Source: Janibacter sp. Soil728
GTDB lineage: Bacteria > Actinomycetota > Actinomycetes > Actinomycetales > Dermatophilaceae
Assembly: GCF_001428305.1 (NCBI RefSeq)
Contig: NZ_LMRZ01000004.1
Span: 696,446-760,445 of the forward strand
Direction: 5' to 3'
DNA: 64,000 nucleotides
The translations under genes and the position numbers were made by a program. Every line of letters starts with the position of its first letter. Position 1 is the first letter of the stretch. Below the pieces are notes generated by a model. It was not told where the DNA came from and searched no databases. It saw only the letters and a program-made list of their open reading frames with translations. Below, one piece after another: positions 62,292 through 64,000 of the stretch.

Positions 62292-64000
62292 TCAGGCGTC
62301 GCCGCCGGCGTTGCCGGAGGTGCCGGCGCTGACGTCGAGCAGGCGGTACTTGTCAGCCGCCTTGCCCGGCACGTCCTCGGCCACCCAGCCGCGGTCGGCG
62401 AGCATCTGCAGGGCCCGGACGGTCATCGAGGGACCGTCGACGTGGAAGTAGCGACGGGCCGCAGCCCGGGTGTCGGAGAAGCCGAAGCCGTCGGTGCCGA
62501 GCGCCGAGAACTCCTCGGGGACCCACGGGCGGATCTGGTCCTGGACCTGCTTCATGTAGTCCGAGACCGCGACGACCGGGCCGACCGCACCCTCGAGGGC
62601 CTGGGTGATGTACGGCGTGCGCCGCTCGGCCTCGGGGTGGAGGAAGCGCTCCTGGTCGCAGGCCATCGCCTCGCGGCGCAGCTCGCTCCAGCTGGTCACC
62701 GACCAGACGTCGGCGACGACGCCCCAGTCGTCCCTGAGCAGCTGCTGTGCCTCGAGCGCCCACGGCATGCCGACCCCGCTGGCGAGCAGCTGGCACCGGG
62801 GCGGGGTGTCGCCCAGGCCGGAGTCGTCACCCGCGGAGTAGCGGTACATGCCCTTGAGCAGTCCGGCGACATCCAGGCCCTCGGGCTGGGCCGGCTGCAC
62901 CAGCGGCTCGTTGTAGAGGGTGAGGTAGTAGATGACATTGCGGCTCGAGTCGCCCTTGGGCGCGTCGCCGCCGTACATCGTCTCCAGACCCTGACGCATG
63001 ATGTGGGCGATCTCGAACCCGTAGGCCGGGTCCCAGGCCACGACGGCGGGGTTGGTCGCCGCGAGCAGGGGGGAGTGGCCGTCAGCGTGCTGCAGGCCCT
63101 CACCGGTCAGCGTCGTGCGACCGGCGGTGGCACCGAGCATGAAGCCGCGCGCCATCTGGTCGCCCGCGGCCCAGATGCTGTCGCCCGTGCGCTGGAAGCC
63201 GAACATCGAGTAGAAGATGTACATCGGGATCATCGGCTCGCCGTGCGTGGCGTAGCTCGTCGCGGCGGCGGTGAAGGCAGCCACCGAGCCGGCCTCGTTG
63301 ATGCCGGTGTGGATGATCTGGCCCTGCTCCGACTCGCGGTAGGCGAGCATGAGGTCGGCGTCGACCGAGGTGTAGTTCTGGCCGTGCGGGTTGTAGATCT
63401 TCTTCGTCGGGAAGAAGGCGTCCAGCCCGAAGGTGCGGGCCTCGTCGGGGATGATCGGCACGATCCGGTCGCCGAAGTCCTTCTCCCGCATGAGGTCCTT
63501 CAGCAGCCGGACCCACGCCATGGTCGTGGCGATCTCCTGCTTGCCCGAGCCCTTGGCCATCTGGGCGTACTTGTCGTCACCGGGCAGCGTCGGCGTCGTG
63601 TACTCGACCCGGCGCTGGGGCAGGCCGCCGCCGAGCTTGCCGCGGCGCTCCTTGAGGTACTGGATCGCCTCGTCGCCCTCGCCCGGGTGGTAGTAGGGCG
63701 GCAGGTAGGGGTCGGCCTCGAGCTGCTCGTCCGAGATCGGGATCTTCAGGCCGTCGCGCAGGCCCTTGAGGTCGTCGAGGGTCAGCTTCTTCATCTGGTG
63801 GGTCGCGTTGCGCCCGGCGAAGTGCGTCCCCAGGCCGTAGCCCTTGATCGTCTTGGCGAGGATGACGGTCGGCTGACCGGTGTGCTCGGTCGCCTCGCGG
63901 TAGGCGGCGTAGACCTTGTTGTAGTCGTGGCCGCCACGCTTGAGCTTCCACCACACGTCCTCGTCGGACCAGTCCTCGACGAGCTTGCGGGTGCGCGGGT
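62292..64000 (-). CDS. aceE: Pyruvate dehydrogenase E1 component, homodimeric (3' part)
   Basis: The last 569 residues of AceE, the thiamine-diphosphate E1 subunit that decarboxylates pyruvate and feeds acetyl groups to E2. The visible part has [20 protein letters not shown], the transketolase-like [19 protein letters not shown] and [20 protein letters not shown], then [19 protein letters not shown]. The 5' part lies outside the window. AceE near fasR-fab is a usual actinobacterial neighbourhood and links acetyl-CoA supply with lipid synthesis; here four genes separate them. Confidence 0.96.
   Translation of the reverse strand, partial: PRTRKLVEDWSDEDVWWKLKRGGHDYNKVYAAYREATEHTGQPTVILAKTIKGYGLGTHFAGRNATHQMKKLTLDDLKGLRDGLKIPISDEQLEADPYLPPYYHPGEGDEAIQYLKERRGKLGGGLPQRRVEYTTPTLPGDDKYAQMAKGSGKQEIATTMAWVRLLKDLMREKDFGDRIVPIIPDEARTFGLDAFFPTKKIYNPHGQNYTSVDADLMLAYRESEQGQIIHTGINEAGSVAAFTAAATSYATHGEPMIPMYIFYSMFGFQRTGDSIWAAGDQMARGFMLGATAGRTTLTGEGLQHADGHSPLLAATNPAVVAWDPAYGFEIAHIMRQGLETMYGGDAPKGDSSRNVIYYLTLYNEPLVQPAQPEGLDVAGLLKGMYRYSAGDDSGLGDTPPRCQLLASGVGMPWALEAQQLLRDDWGVVADVWSVTSWSELRREAMACDQERFLHPEAERRTPYITQALEGAVGPVVAVSDYMKQVQDQIRPWVPEEFSALGTDGFGFSDTRAAARRYFHVDGPSMTVRALQMLADRGWVAEDVPGKAADKYRLLDVSAGTSGNAGGDA

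Overview
The window is high-GC DNA from an actinobacterium. Gene content points to Micrococcales, most likely the Intrasporangiaceae (Janibacter-like): a type II fatty-acid operon under a PucR-type FasR regulator, gluABCD, DUF3145, a DUF222-HNH gene, homodimeric AceE, and DnaG next to Dgt. The genus is an inference from gene content only.

Layout. 1-2.2 kb: end of a sensor kinase, its response regulator, and a secreted lipase. 2.2-4.1 kb: leuA behind a leucine-codon leader peptide. 4.2-9.2 kb: a membrane protein, AlkB, RecO and UppS, a 45-residue zinc-ribbon protein, and a class II amidotransferase. 8.8-12.0 kb: a zinc-uptake operon (znuA-znuC-znuB-zur) with two Zur-like boxes over its promoter. 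12-21.6 kb: GlyS, a hydrolase, a four-gene operon with a CDF metal exporter and a sulfurtransferase, Dus, and a 912-residue LuxR-type ATPase regulator. 21.7-25.1 kb: a methyltransferase and a hydrolase-glycosyltransferase fusion, divergent from that regulator. 25.1-35.3 kb: pyruvate carboxylase, Dgt, a WXG100-calpain protease with two paralogous small partners, DnaG, and a frameshifted oxygenase.

35.35-41.93 kb is a 6.5-kb integrated element in a tRNA-Asn gene, bounded by 36-bp att repeats. All its genes run leftward, and it carries 58-bp tandem repeats in an origin-like region. It is followed by a solitary glutamate-binding lipoprotein, a secreted protein, an intact IS3-family element (43917-45214) and a doubly damaged DUF222-HNH gene. 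47-51.2 kb holds tRNA-Met, DUF3145 and gluABCD. 51.3-57.8 kb is the FAS-II operon fasR, fabD-fabH-acpP-fabF-accD, in which FabD carries a degenerate biotinyl-like tail. 58-64 kb holds argG (E. coli-type), glpQ, an iron-boxed DUF2470 gene, a MOSC gene and the 3' part of aceE.

Two window-wide patterns stand out. At least eleven genes have a TANNNT -10 hexamer 6 or 7 bases before the start codon and no Shine-Dalgarno sequence, implying leaderless mRNAs. The 9-mer CGAAGGGGG occurs 27 times on the two strands, several times as inverted pairs that form terminators. The most original candidate system is the WXG100-calpain effector with its cytoplasmic and lipoprotein paralogue pair (29.9-31.6 kb). 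The MTase / hydrolase-GT / LuxR locus and the small integrated element come next.
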